A stretch of DNA of 64,000 nucleotides from Helianthus annuus. Lineage: Eukaryota > Streptophyta > Magnoliopsida > Asterales > Asteraceae. How positions within the stretch are numbered: the stretch's first letter is position 1; the number at the start of each line of letters is the position of its first letter. Below are positions 33,941 to 45,763 of the stretch, piece by piece. The translations under genes were made by a program, and so were the position numbers. The notes under the pieces are model-generated. The model made no database searches, was not told where the DNA came from, and was given only the letters and a program-made list of their open reading frames with translations. The stretch spans positions 123,795,422 to 123,859,421 of the forward strand of contig NC_035448.2 in NCBI RefSeq assembly GCF_002127325.2. Reading direction: 5' to 3'.

Positions 33941-35908
33941 TGAATGTTGACGGAATCTTCAGTGAGAGTCTTCAAGCATTTCCAGCTCTTCACTCTTGTT
34001 CGGTCTTCTTCAGGAACTCAGCCTGGAATCAAATCTTCTACAGAAACTTCTACCTGAAATCATATGCCTGGAACTTTCTCTGGCTCTAACTATCATCAGA
34101 CTCCCCCTATCATCATGCTGGGATCTCTGTCTGGAAATCGTTATCACCATTGAAATCAACTCCTGGCTTTCTCTGTAGCAACAGGATCAGAAGCCTGCAA
34201 AACTCAAACACTTTCTCACAAACCAAAATAATTGTGATTCAACTTAATGAATCAACTAATCATTTGATAGCTTTTTCAAATTAAACACTGATTCACAATT
34301 TTGAAATATTTCAATTTCTGATTCAACCTGATGAATCATTTTAAACATTTCAAATGATTTAACCAATCCGTCTGTTCATCAAGTTTAGCCTTTGAGATTT
34401 TGAAAATCAGCTCTTCACAATCAGTTGTCGAAAATCTTTTTGGATTTTTCAAAATATAAAAATGTAAATGCAAAAACAGAAATTTAAATGCAAAACAAAC
34501 ATATTTTTGTGAGTCTGTGCAATAGGATCATATCAGATTTTGAAACATATCACAAGCACCGTTAAGCTTCTAATCGTTTTAAGTTCTAAACGATTCACGT
34601 AGATTGACGATATAATTGTCCTCTTAAATTTTCATACAATTTTCAATCTATTCAGGATACTATTTAGGTATTTTATGAACTTAGTTCAATTCATGTGTCC
34701 CACCTCTTGAATATACTCCCGTATCCAGAATCCCAATATTCAGTCTTACAGGTATGAACACTACAATGATGTCTGTACATAAATTAGGGGAAAGATGCGA
34801 GAACTGAGGGATCTCAGGTCAGAACTTCCGTTCAGCAGAGAGATATCAGTTTCGACTTAGCAGTGGGTCCCCTTTAGAGGATCTTTTTAGCTACAACAAC
34901 TGATCATCAATTTTATTGTCTAATCAGCTGAGGGCTATAATGCTGTGTTTCAAGCACTTTGCGGAAAGTATTAGCCAAGGACTAGGTCAGAACTACCGTT
35001 CAGCAGAAGTCCCGGAATAATACCCCAGACATCATAGAATATAAACACCTAGTATATCAGAATATGAGACCTTTCAAACGAGATTTCAGGGGTTACCTAT
35101 ATATCCAAGTAGTGTTCCCCACGAATTTCACAAGTTAGAAATTTTAGGTTTATATCCCGAATAAATCTACTAAATGTACGAAAACCTATCGTCACATCAT
35201 CAGTGAGACCGTTTATCACATTTTACATTACATTTCTTTAGCATGCTGTGATAGTCCACTGATTTACAATCATTTCCTCTTTTTCGCAACAAAACTCGTT
35301 TTTACAATTTTTTTAATTTTTTACATTTTCAAATTTTCTAATTTTTTAAAATTTTACTCCCCCTAAAATCAAAATATGTTTCAATTTTGATTTTCTGGGA
35401 AAATTTGAAACAAACTGTACAAAAATGACAACATGATGAGAATCACTTCAATTCTCCATCCACCTGGAATAAACAATCAGAACTCCCCCTCACAACAAAC
35501 TATTTTCCCATAATGATTTCAAAACACTTAAGTTTGTTTTAATCAGAATGGTTTTTCCGGAAAAATTAGTTTGTGTAACAATCATTTGTAGATTCGGGGT
35601 TATCTCTTCATCTTGTTTTTCTTTTGCCCATATATAGTAAATCAAGTACAACTTAATGTCCCTGATTTACCATTTGCAATCAAGCCATAAAAATAATCAC
35701 TTGTAGGAATGTTACGTCTACATCACCATTTTACCAATCAGGATGCCGATTCCTGCTTCGCACTTACCAACCTGGAAGCTCCGGCGTTGACCTTCAACCT
35801 GTAAAATTTTTACAATATTAATCACTTTCAAATCATCCTAATTAATCATGAAAGATGCCGATTCCTGATCCACGATATAAACTTGGGATCTCCGGCAAGT
35901 CAGGTTTT
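33941..35908 (-). other. 3' non-coding region of element J
   Basis: About 2 kb between the Gag stop and the polypurine tract, AT-rich and without a coding signature on either strand. A 24-bp phrase around GGTCAGAACT-CCGTTCAGCAGA occurs twice (about 34818 and 34984). This is where pol would be expected in an autonomous relative. Confidence 0.7.
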
Positions 35909-38017
35909 TCATTTAAACAGTTTCACCCAAGCCTGACTGTTCTTGGGTGATTTTGAATTCTTGTTCAACAATGGTGGAAAATTTGCATCATCCATTGCTA
36001 AACCTGAATTCTCCTTTTTTACCTCAACCAACGGCTCCTCTGGTTTTACCATACCAGAATCATTGCCTGAATGTGGCTTGTCTGACTTTGACTTGTCAGA
36101 TTCATTGCCGACATTTGGCTCCTTTGTTTCCGAAGAAACAGATTCATCGCTAGGAAGTAAAAACTTCACTTTCTTCTTTTTCTTCTCCTCTTTTGTCCCC
36201 AGATTTGTATCTGATGAATTCTTTTTGCTTGTCTTTGCAACTGAGGGAGTAGATTCATCAGAACTGTTATTCTGTTTATCTCGTGAACCCGAGGACAAAA
36301 TCTTCTCGAGATACTCTCTCGCCTTCTTCCTTTTCTTCCTCAGTCTGTCTTTCTGCCCCTGTGAAAGCTTGACTTTCTTTTCTTGCTTTGACTTATCTTG
36401 AACTTTAGGTTTCAGAACCTTCTGTTCCTGGGGCTTGACTTTGACTGGAATTTTTGCCAATTTCTGAGACTTAGCCCTCAATCTTTCACTTGATCTCCTC
36501 GGGCAATCTCTGGCAATGTGACCTTTGATATTGCAATTAAAGCACCTTCTGGTCTCATACCTCCAATACTGGCAGTTAACAGCAATATGCCCCTGATAGC
36601 CGCAGCTGTAGCATACCCTGTTATCGTACCTATCACCATCGTTGTACCAAACATTTAAGTCGTAACATTGTTTGGCCTGGTGATATTCTCTCCTCCAATT
36701 TGCTGGATTTGGCTTTGACGCACTGTGGTCCAACCTGCACCACTTATTACCAACAAATTTAGAATTTTCATTTTTTAATTTTTGTAATTTTTTCTTTTGA
36801 TTGGACGATCGACCCGATGAACTTTTATTATCTTTTTGTTTCTGTTCCACTTTCTTCTTCAAAGGTTTCTGTTTAGAACATTCACCTTTTTCAGTCGATT
36901 GTAGAACAGTTTTCTGAAATTTTTCTTTCAAATTTAAAAACAATTTTTGTTTTTCTTTTTTAACATTTTCATCATCAGGTGTCTCATCACAATCTTCAAC
37001 TTTGACAGTGTCAAAGTTTGTGACATTGTCACTTATTGGAACTGAGTTGATTGGTTTTGGACAAGGAATATTCAGCTTGTCAGATGAATTCACAAAACCG
37101 ATCAACTTCTTTTCAAGTTCATCAATCTTGATCCTCGAATTCTTAGCTTCTTCCTCAAGCTTAGATATTCTCTCAAGATGAGACTTGATTGAATTTTTAT
37201 TTTCATTTTTCAAAATTTCAAGAACAGACTTTTCATTCGTCAGAACTTTTATCTGTTCCTGAAGCTTTGATTCATTTGTTTTCAGATTTTTGTTTTCCAA
37301 TTTTATCCAGAAATCTTCATTTTCCGATGATTTCTGTTTGTTTTCAAAACTATTTATATTATCTTTCAAAACTTTGTTTTCTGAAGTCAAACTGTTCAAA
37401 CCATCCAACAGTTTGTCATTATCAGCTTTCAACATCTCACTATTTTCCTTCAGAATACGAATCTGTTTATCATCAGTCTGTTTCTCATTTCTCAACTTCT
37501 CGATCTCCAGTGCCAAACTTTCCGCATCTTTGACAAGTTTGTCATTGTCGGTCTTCAAGTTGTCACATTTGAAACACACTGAGGCAGAACTTGAAGAGTC
37601 ATTCTTCACAGATTCTTTTTCTGTTTTCTGTCCTTCAACTTTCTTTAACTCAGCAAATCTTTTGTCTTTCTCATCACATTCTTTGCAAGATTCGGAGCAC
37701 TTCTCGCAAGGCTTAGCAACTTCAATTACTTTTTCAACTATTTTTTCAACTTCCACTAGTTTCTCGACTTCAACAATTTTCTCCACTACTTTTTCTACAG
37801 CTTCAGTTTTCGCCTTTTCATCAGCCAGTGACTTTGCTGCATCAAGCTCTCTCTGCAACCGAGCAATCTTTTTTTGATTCAGCATCTCAACTTTATCTGC
37901 ATAGAAAAAATTAAAACTGTTAGGATCAGTGCTTTTTCTGCATTTGTTGAGATACTCTTCCTCATCATCCGTATCAACATCACTTCCGAGATCTGGAAAT
38001 ATCGGAATTCTTTTCAT
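35909..38017 (-). CDS. Gag-like protein of element J, 702 residues, intact
   Basis: Start chosen at the first in-frame ATG (38015-38017, MKRIPIFPDLGSD); the frame is open only 48 bases further up, to a TTG just after a stop. The N-terminal part is acidic (DVDTDDEEEYL). Residues about 45-330 are a long coiled coil, including a repetitive VEKVVEKIVEVEKLVEVEK stretch and CEKCSESCKEC. A Lys/Ser/Gln-rich linker follows. Two CCHC zinc knuckles lie at about 469-482 (CYSCGYQGHIAVNC) and 492-505 (CFNCNIKGHIARDC), each C-X2-C-X4-H-X4-C. A basic tail (KDRLRKKRKKAREYLEKIL) precedes the C-terminus. The knuckles indicate nucleocapsid-type RNA binding and the coiled coil self-assembly. I do not see the usual N-terminal copia gag core, so this may be a rearranged or divergent Gag. 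It is the longest uninterrupted ORF in the window. Confidence 0.88.
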   Translation of the reverse strand: MKRIPIFPDLGSDVDTDDEEEYLNKCRKSTDPNSFNFFYADKVEMLNQKKIARLQRELDAAKSLADEKAKTEAVEKVVEKIVEVEKLVEVEKIVEKVIEVAKPCEKCSESCKECDEKDKRFAELKKVEGQKTEKESVKNDSSSSASVCFKCDNLKTDNDKLVKDAESLALEIEKLRNEKQTDDKQIRILKENSEMLKADNDKLLDGLNSLTSENKVLKDNINSFENKQKSSENEDFWIKLENKNLKTNESKLQEQIKVLTNEKSVLEILKNENKNSIKSHLERISKLEEEAKNSRIKIDELEKKLIGFVNSSDKLNIPCPKPINSVPISDNVTNFDTVKVEDCDETPDDENVKKEKQKLFLNLKEKFQKTVLQSTEKGECSKQKPLKKKVEQKQKDNKSSSGRSSNQKKKLQKLKNENSKFVGNKWCRLDHSASKPNPANWRREYHQAKQCYDLNVWYNDGDRYDNRVCYSCGYQGHIAVNCQYWRYETRRCFNCNIKGHIARDCPRRSSERLRAKSQKLAKIPVKVKPQEQKVLKPKVQDKSKQEKKVKLSQGQKDRLRKKRKKAREYLEKILSSGSRDKQNNSSDESTPSVAKTSKKNSSDTNLGTKEEKKKKKVKFLLPSDESVSSETKEPNVGNESDKSKSDKPHSGNDSGMVKPEEPLVEVKKENSGLAMDDANFPPLLNKNSKSPKNSQAWVKLFK

Positions 38018-38053
38018 GTTTTCAAAAATACTGTTCGGATAAACGGATGTCCA

Positions 38054-38505
38054 ATAAGCAATCAAACAATCTGATCAACAAGCGAACCGGATGTTCAAAT
38101 CAGCGAACCGAATGAGCGTTCCAAGATAGTCAATTCGAACGAGCCTGATCTGTCCAGATAAGCGTCCCGGTTGTGTCCAAATAAGCGAATTCAACCGTTC
38201 ATATAAGCGGTCCAAACTGTTTGAATTAGCGGTCCAAGCTGTTCAGATGAGCGGTCCAGACTGTTTGAATTAGCGGTCCAAGCTGTTCAGATGAGCGGTC
38301 CAGACTGTTTGAATTAGCGATTCCAAATTGTTCGGATGAGCGGTCCAGACGGTTTGTTCAAGCGGTTCCAAGTTGTTCGTTCGAGCGGTTCCAAGTTGTT
38401 CGTTCGAGCGGTTCCAACCGTTCGGATGAGCGATCCGGCTATTGTTCAGATAAGCGATCCGGCTATTGAGCTAGTCCAAATAAGCGGCCCGAATCAGCGA
38501 ACCAG
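38054..38505. repeat. Tandem AGCGGTCC-type repeats in the leader of J
   Basis: At least 13 imperfect units with core AGCGGTCC, AGCGGTTCC or AGCGATCC, spaced about 20-27 bp. They include an exact 44-bp tandem pair (38221-38264 and 38265-38308). They lie between the primer site and the Gag start, so they would be in the RNA leader. The same core occurs in the LTRs of J. Confidence 0.9.
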
Positions 38506-38728
38506 CCCAGATTCCTTCGCGATTTCGAACCGAAAAACCTTGATATCTTCCAAACGGCTTGGAATTCTGATCTGAAACTTTCCAGGGTTTGTCACAGTAC
38601 TATTGCGCACAATCCCTGAGATTTTGAATGATTTTTGACCGTGAAATCTCTTTGAATCAGATAAGAAGGTGTAGAAGTGAGAATATCGAGTGAAAATCGA
38701 GCTAAACAGCAAGAACTCTTCCTCCTGA

Positions 38729-38740
38729 GCTCTGATACCA
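38729..38740 (-). other. Primer-binding site of element J
   Basis: Minus strand TGGTATCAGAGC, two bases from the LTR that starts at 38743. Confidence 0.92.
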
Positions 38741-38742
38741 CA

Positions 38743-39291
38743 TGTAGGATCGTTTGCTGACCCGATGAGTCGATCAGAAGAGCACTTAGACTAGTTCAGA
38801 GGCGGAATTCATTGAATTAGTCTTCGTAAAGCTTGATTTCACTATTAACTGTCTCCTTTATTGATCTGCTAACAAGTTACAAGTACATGGAGACAAAACG
38901 GACAGAGTTTTGCCTTTACACACACTAACCTTGCTCACACTGCTACTCTATAACTATATGGATCGCTCATTAGGATCTACTATATATAGAAGTTATGGGC
39001 CGCTCATATGGACATGTCCATATGACCGATCTACATAACTACCACATAAGCGGTCCACTATGATGACCACATAAGCGGTCCATACCATTTGTCCCTCGAG
39101 CGATCCATCCACCTGTCCGCTCGAGTGGTCCTAATCTAATTGACACAAAAGCGACCCTAACCTCTAATTGGACTAATGAACGGTCCAACAACTTCAATTC
39201 TATACAAGCTTTCTTACTTTCCTATTCCTATACAATCAGCTCTGCCGTAAAACTCGAACTAAGATGTAGTCGACAGACAACTGCACCAACA
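38743..39291 (-). repeat. 5' LTR of element J with promoter
   Basis: 549 bp, the partner of 33382-33930. The minus-strand TATA box TCTATATATAG is at about 38980-38990. The palindrome at 39001-39028 has one mismatch. Repeats of AGCGGTCC extend to about 39190. Confidence 0.95.
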
Positions 39292-40526
39292 ATATACTTT
39301 TAACATCCCCACAAATTGATTATTTAAACAAATCAAACAATTTTAATTTTTCACACAAAATAGCATGAGTTTTTACTAACAGTCCTTTAGTAACCAGATC
39401 TACCAATTGATTCACAGACTGAACACTGAACACCTACACACTTAATAATACCTTTAGTAATGCTATCTTTTAAGAAAAATAAATCGATTTTGAAATGTTT
39501 GGTCCTGTCATGAAACACTGGATTTACTGCAATTTCAAGTGCAACAGTGTTATCACAGAACAAATTAATAGGAACATTGACTACAACATTAAGTTCATTT
39601 ACAAGTTTTTAAGCAAATAACCTCACATGTTACAGCACATATAGCCCTAAACTCAGCCTCTACTGAGGATCTAGACACTATTGACTGTTTCTTACTTTTC
39701 CAAGAAACTAAGCAATTACCAAGAAAGACACAGAAACCAGTAACAGATTTTCTAGATGTTATACACTTAGCCCAGTCAACATCAGCATAAGTAAGAAAAT
39801 CAAAAGAATCAGAATTACTAAACAAAATGCCTTTCCAAGGAGTAGATTTGAGATATCTTAGCAAATGGAAAGCAATTTTAAGTGTCCTTCAGTGGGGCTA
39901 TGCATGTATTGGCTTAAAAAATGAACAGCATATGCAATATTTGGTCTAGTATGGGACAAATAGATCAATTTCCCTATTAGCTGTTGATGACAATGACATT
40001 ATTTAGAGGACCAATATTACTGTTTAGTATAGCATTAACATTATGGCTTTGATCTATTAGACAACTAACAGGTTTGCAAGCCAACATACCATATTATGCC
40101 AAAATGCCAGTACAATACTTTCTTTGAGTTAAACAGATTCCATTATCACAATTAAATACTTCAATACCTAAAAAATATTGTAAGACACCAAGATCTTTAA
40201 TCAAAAATTTTGACTTAAAGAATTCTTTTACTTTATTAATTTCAGATAAAGAATTTCATGTTAACACTATATCATCAACATACACTAATAATATTACAAA
40301 TACATCATTTACATTTTTAACAAACAAATATGTATCACATTTACTTTGAACAAAACCAAATTCAAGCAAAGCACTAACAAGTTTTTCATTCCACATTCTT
40401 GGGACTTGTTTAAGCCCATACAAGGACTTTTTCAACCTACAAACTTTAGAAGTATCATTAGAGCTATAACCCTTAAGTAAACTCATGCAGACTTCTTCAT
40501 TTAAATCACCATAAAGAAAGGCAATA

Positions 40527-41445
40527 GGTAGTGTTTGTTATGCAGGAATGAGATGCGGAATGGAATGAACTATTACGAGGGAATGAAAAAAAAAATATGT
40601 TTGGTTGTTTAAGGTAATGGAATCACCCATTACATAGAGCATTCCATTCACTCACATTCATTATATCCACACCCCTTGTTTTTTTTTTTTCATTCCATTC
40701 CCTTTCTCACCTTCATCACCAACACCTCCCATCACCTCCACAACCAGCCACCCGCCGCCGCCACCCAACATCGTCGACCACCGACGGCACCGCCGACCAT
40801 GTCGCCGCCACCGCCAACCATCCCTACCTACCATCACCGTCCAACACCTAACACCGACGCCAACGGCTTCACCACCACCACCCACCGCCACCACCACCTC
40901 CCTCCAGCTCGGAAGACCGATGCCACCGCCACCACCAACTACGCCACCACAACCCACCGCAGTCGCCACCCTCTGCCTTCGGACATCAGCTCTACCACCG
41001 GCCACCACTACCACCGCCACCGAACACCACCGACCGTCGTCGCCACCCTCTGCCTCCGGACATCGGCGCCATCACCGGCCACCACCACCGCTGCCACCAC
41101 CACTAAACACCACCGACCGCTGCCGCCACCCGTCACTACTGAACACCTGCATCACCACTGCCATCAGTTGCTTCCGTCACAACCGTTGCCACCATCGCTA
41201 CCGACCACCGCACCGCCGCCATCAACTTTTGCCACCACTCACAACCGCCACCCATTGCTGAATTTATTCCTTCTTCTTTTCTTTCCTACCAAACCCTCTA
41301 AGGTAATAATTCATTCCATTCTCACATGGTAAACAAACAAGACCATGGAATGGAATGGAATGATCCATTTCATTCCTTTGTCCATTCCATTACCTCGTCC
41401 ATTCTATTCCCTCATCCAATCCATTACCCCGTACCAAACAAAACT
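40527..41445. mobile_element. MITE-like element K in the RT of H
   Basis: A 919-bp insertion between the copia RT codons for the RDVN and AFLYGD segments. The ends are GGTAGTGTTTGTTATG and, inverted, AGTTTTGTTTGGTACG, an imperfect terminal inverted repeat. Flanks ATA (40524-40526) and TTA (41446-41448) could be a decayed 3-bp PIF/Harbinger-type duplication. Subterminal regions are full of GGAATGGAATG and its complement. The core (about 40690-41270) is a CACCGCCAC-rich low-complexity stretch. No transposase. Confidence 0.65.
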
Positions 41446-43237
41446 TTATTTACATCCCGCTGGTATAATTTCTAGCTATTTTGTACAGCTAAAGATAAAA
41501 CACATCTAACAGTGACAAGTTAAACAACAGGAGAAAATGTTTCTTCATAATTTATACCCTCTTTTTGTCTAAAACCTTTAGCCACAAGTCTGGCTTTGTA
41601 CCTTTCAATTTCTCCATTTGACCTATACTTAATTCTAAAGATCCACTTACAACCAACTATAATTATGTCTTCAGGTCTGTCTAAAACATCCCAAGTATGA
41701 TTTCTACGAAGTGCTTAAATTTCATTATTCATAGCCTCAACCCACTTAGGATCTGTAACAACCTCATTATAGTTTCTAGGTTCAAAACTTTTAGTTAATG
41801 TAGAAGCAAAGTATTTATAATGACATGATAGATTAGAAAAAATCACCACTTTATCAATTGCATACTTCACTTTACTATTAACAACAAAATCATCAAGTTT
41901 CCTAGGAAAGATAGACACTCTAGTAGACCTTCTAGGAACAAAAGAAGATGTCTCAGACCTCACTATGTCCCCTCAGAAGTATTAGTGATTTCATTTGAGG
42001 TAATCACATGCCCAGCCCTATCTAAAGAACTATGAGAATCACTTGTCTGCTGTATATCAGCCCTGACTGTAGGTTCTTCATATGTTCTAGACTGCTGATC
42101 ATGTGTTCCCTCATCAACCTCACCTTGATCCTTCTATCATCATCAGGATCATTCACAGTTTGATGTTTGGATAAGAGTCATCGTATAATTCAAAAAAAAT
42201 TTAGAGTATTAACAGTATTATCTTGATTTGCATCAAATGTATCAAAAACAGTTTGTTCCTTAAATGGAAAAATGTTTTCATTGAACTTAACATCTCTTGA
42301 AAAAATAACAGTTTTAGAATCAAGACTAAACAACTTATACCCTTTTTCTCATAATAATATCCTATAAAAACACACTTTTCTACTCTACTATTAACTTTAT
42401 CATTTTCATTTAAAACAGTACAAAACAGAGACATCCAAACACTCTTAAATGATTTAAGAAGGGTCTAAAATTATATACAAGTTCATATGGAGTTTTGCCA
42501 GCAAGTGCTGAAGAGGGAGTCCTATTAATAAGATAAGAAGCAGTAAGAACACACTCTTGCCAAAATCTAACAGGTAGATTACTTTGAAACAACAAAGCTC
42601 TAGTAACATTTAACAAGTGTCTATGCTTTCTCTCAACAATACCATTTTGTTGAGGAGTATAAGCACATGATGTTTGTTGAACTATTCCTTTTGTTTTAAA
42701 AAAGAAATTCATTTAATTATTTACAAATTCAGATCCATTGTCAATTCTAAAACACATGACCTTTTGTTTAAATTGTGTTTCAGCTATGTTAACAAAATCT
42801 TGTATATTTGATTACACTTCTGTTTTACTTTTCAACAAACGTACCCAAACAGCTCAAGAATAGTCATCAACTATAGTAAGAAAGAACTTATGTCCTTCCC
42901 TACTTGCAACTTTATAAGGACCCTAGACATCCAAGTGAACTAGTTCACCTAAGCTAGAACTTTTATGTTCACTTAAAGGAAAGGGTTTTGATGTGTGTAA
43001 AATGCAACATATAAATTACATCAAATGAGGCATAAACTAACCCTTTTTTAGTACTAATGTTGGAAAAAATGTGCTTTTATCTTCCTTTTGTATTTTCAGG
43101 ACCAAATGAGCTTAAATGAACAAAAGGAACAAATATGCAGCAAAATCTAACATAAATACAAGAAAAGGAATAAACGTGGCATGCCCGACCCCTCGATAGC
43201 ATCTTCCCAAGCAAAAACAAGAGAATAGAATGTTGAC

Positions 43238-43530
43238 CACGGCCCCGTGCCCAGCGGACACTGGGGCGTGGCCAGATGTCTGCAGAAAAGACAAAGCTAT
43301 AGAAGTTTCTATGCCCAGCACGGGGGCGTACCTAGCTCAACACGGGTCGTGGTCAATGCTAAGATTCGCAGAATCTTGCAAATCTTGATAGTACAGATAC
43401 GCTTCTGCACATGGGGGCGTGCCCAGCCAACACGGGGGCGTGCCCAGCCAACACAGGGGCGTGTGGAGCTAATGCAGACAAATTGTAATTAATGAAGAAA
43501 GAGAAAGAGGATAGCCACAGGGCCATGTCC
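43238..43530. repeat. GC-rich repeated motif upstream of the TATA box of L
   Basis: About seven degenerate copies of CACGGGGGCGTGCCCAGC, some separated by CAA, precede the TATA box within 300 bp. Confidence 0.75.
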
Positions 43531-43544
43531 GGGCTTTGTGCAGG

Positions 43545-43554
43545 CTATAAATAG
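43545..43554 (+). promoter_or_regulatory. TATA box of solo LTR L
   Basis: CTATAAATAG following GC-rich repeats and followed by a pyrimidine-rich, CCACC-rich leader. It fixes the plus orientation of L. Confidence 0.65.
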
Positions 43555-45761
43555 AGGTTCTTGGTTCACTTCAAAGGCATCCCTTGGTAAACCACCTCTC
43601 TCCCATTTCACCCACACTCCACCACCACTACAACACCCACATCCACCACCATCATCCATCATCCACCATAGAGTGTGTGTAGTAGTCTCGGGATCCAAGA
43701 TTGATAGTAAGAGTTCTTGACAATCAAAGGCCATGTTTGCCTAAATCTCTTACATCACTTGGTGAAGACAAGCATTTAGTGTAATACTTTTGATTTTTAA
43801 TCTTTTCGCACTTTTTATTTGGTTTTGTATTAATGACTTTAATAACTAGTTTTTTATGTTGAAGGTGAAACTTCCTTATCATTTGTCCGTGGTGTCTTGG
43901 CATTATTTTAATGTCTATATAAAATAAAAGATTTTCACCATTCATATCTCTACGGTCTATATAGAGATATGTTGGCTACCTGGTCGGGGGTTAAGGGAAT
44001 GGTTTGGTAAGGTTCTTTCCTTGTTCAGTGTATAGATCCTGCAAGGACCTGGGTCAAGCTTACTAGGACCTCCTTCAATACCCACTGGTATTGGATGGCA
44101 GGGGTGCGAATGGCTTGATCCCCTCATATGTAAACTACTATTAATACATTAACCCGTCTACTTGGTATTGTATCCCTGCTGACTCAAACCACTTAGCCGA
44201 GGGTAACGTCACCTTCAAAAGAGGGGCCTACCACATTACGCATTAATAACTTAATTAATTATCTTCCAATATTCCGTCCCTTTGGGATTGTATCCTTGCT
44301 GACTCAAACCACTGGGTTGAGGGTAACGTCACTTTCAAAATAGGGGCCTACTACTATAACTAAGATAATCTCTTAAAAAGTGCAAAAGTGCGGATATCAT
44401 CAAAAGTTTACATTAAAGGCGAGTCGGATTCAAGTGATTCATCTTGTCTATCTGTTTTTATTTTATTTTTATTTTCAGCATTTTAGTTTTTATTTTTCAT
44501 GTTAAAAACCTTTTCTAAAACTTTTGATTTGATTAAGACGTTGAGGATAAACCGGTATTAAAAGCTCTTGTATCCTTAGACGACCTCGGTATCTTACCAA
44601 CATTATACTACGCTCACGATGGGTGCACTTGCCCATATGTGTGTTTAGTGTTAGTAGAATATCGTGTTTTATAAATTTAAAACTTGACTAATGTGTTAAA
44701 AAGGGCTTAAAATATCAATAAAAACATAACACACTCGACACGCATCAGGCTCCCTGTGTTGCTTGGCCCTGTGACAAACATCACAAGGTCCATGATCAGA
44801 CTCAACTACAACATTAATTAAATCTTTAGTCATTTTTACAGCCTGATTAGCAGGATGACCCAACCTAGCATGCCACAACTTATATACGTTAACACTATTA
44901 AAACACACCTTATCATACACAACAAAGTTACCATAAAAATACAGTCCTTCATGTTAATCACTAGTCTCCAGGACTTTCTTTGTTAACAAGTCCTATATAT
45001 AACATTTGCGTTCATCAAACCCTACATATAACGTATTATCCCTAACAAACTTATGAACAGAAATCAGGTTGACACTGTACTTAGGGATAACAACAACATC
45101 ATGCAATATTACACCATTTTCAAGTTTTAATAACCCAATTTTAGTTACATATGCATTAATACCATTAGTATTTTTTAACTTGTATTTTTAAATTAGAAAC
45201 ATCACCATAATCACATAAATCTTTTTCAGAGTTAACCATATTATTGTTTGCCCCTGAATCAGTGATCCAACCAGTTTCTTTTCAAAAACTATATAAAGGT
45301 ATTTTGAACAAAATAACTTACCTGAAACATTGCAGCTTTGTGGTGTTTTGTATGCCCTATCCTTTATTAAACTCAACAGTTTAGACAATTGTTCAGAGGT
45401 AAGTGTTGTAACAGGAACACTTGACTATCTAAACAAGTATTGCTACTAGTAACAACTTTCTTCCCTTGATTCCCTCTTGGTGGTTTCATCCAAGAGGGAT
45501 GCCCTACTAGTTCAAAACACTAATCAACAGTGTGTCCAGTTTTACTACAATGAGTACATCTTAAAATCTGATTTTGTTTTTTAGCAATTTTTTCTTATTA
45601 TCAATAACAGGATTGACCTTAGCAAATAAACCAACAAACTGAGACTGATCTTTTGACATATTGACATTAGAATTCCTATGTGACTCCTCCCTAGACACAA
45701 TAGAGAATGCTTCTTTCACACTTGGAAGAGGTTCTCTAATCAGCAAACTTGTCCTAACAGA

Positions 45762-45763
<2 letters not shown>

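Larger units (their letters stand above)
33382..39291 (-). mobile_element. Gag-only LTR retrotransposon J, very young
   Basis: 5,910 bp with 549-bp LTRs, a perfect ATATA duplication (33377-33381 and 39292-39296), a primer site at 38729-38740 and a polypurine tract at 33931-33940. The LTRs differ at three positions by direct comparison. The interior holds one long intact Gag-like ORF and no protease, integrase, RT or RNase H. This matches the class called TR-GAG: non-autonomous elements that keep Gag and borrow Pol. The copia-like purine tract and the coiled-coil Gag with two zinc knuckles suggest a copia partner (inference). Confidence 0.92.
42989..44747 (+). mobile_element. Solo LTR L in the integrase of H
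   Basis: 1,759 bp, beginning TGATGTGTG and ending CACGCATCA (inverted at 8 of 9 positions). The right flank GGCTC (44748-44752) and left flank GGTTT (42984-42988) differ only by two C-to-T changes, consistent with a decayed 5-bp duplication. Removing L restores the copia codons for the REPFPLS segment. It has a plus-strand TATA box, no primer site and no coding. Two copies of a roughly 70-bp segment containing CTGACTCAAACCACT occur at about 44163 and 44283. Confidence 0.82.

Noticed and set aside
35943..37877. Plus-strand frames of 114-195 codons opposite the J Gag
   Set aside because: They are antisense shadows of the coiled-coil coding region: Phe/Ser-rich sequence is simply the complement of Lys/Glu codons.
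38018..38065. Upstream extension of the J Gag by 16 residues
   Set aside because: The extension would start at TTG, not ATG, within the leader repeats; the first ATG is at 38017.
40676..41332. Long plus-strand frames of 113 and 218 codons rich in Thr, Pro and His
   Set aside because: They are produced by ACC/GCC low-complexity DNA inside a MITE-like element; no domain is present and both strands are open for the same reason.
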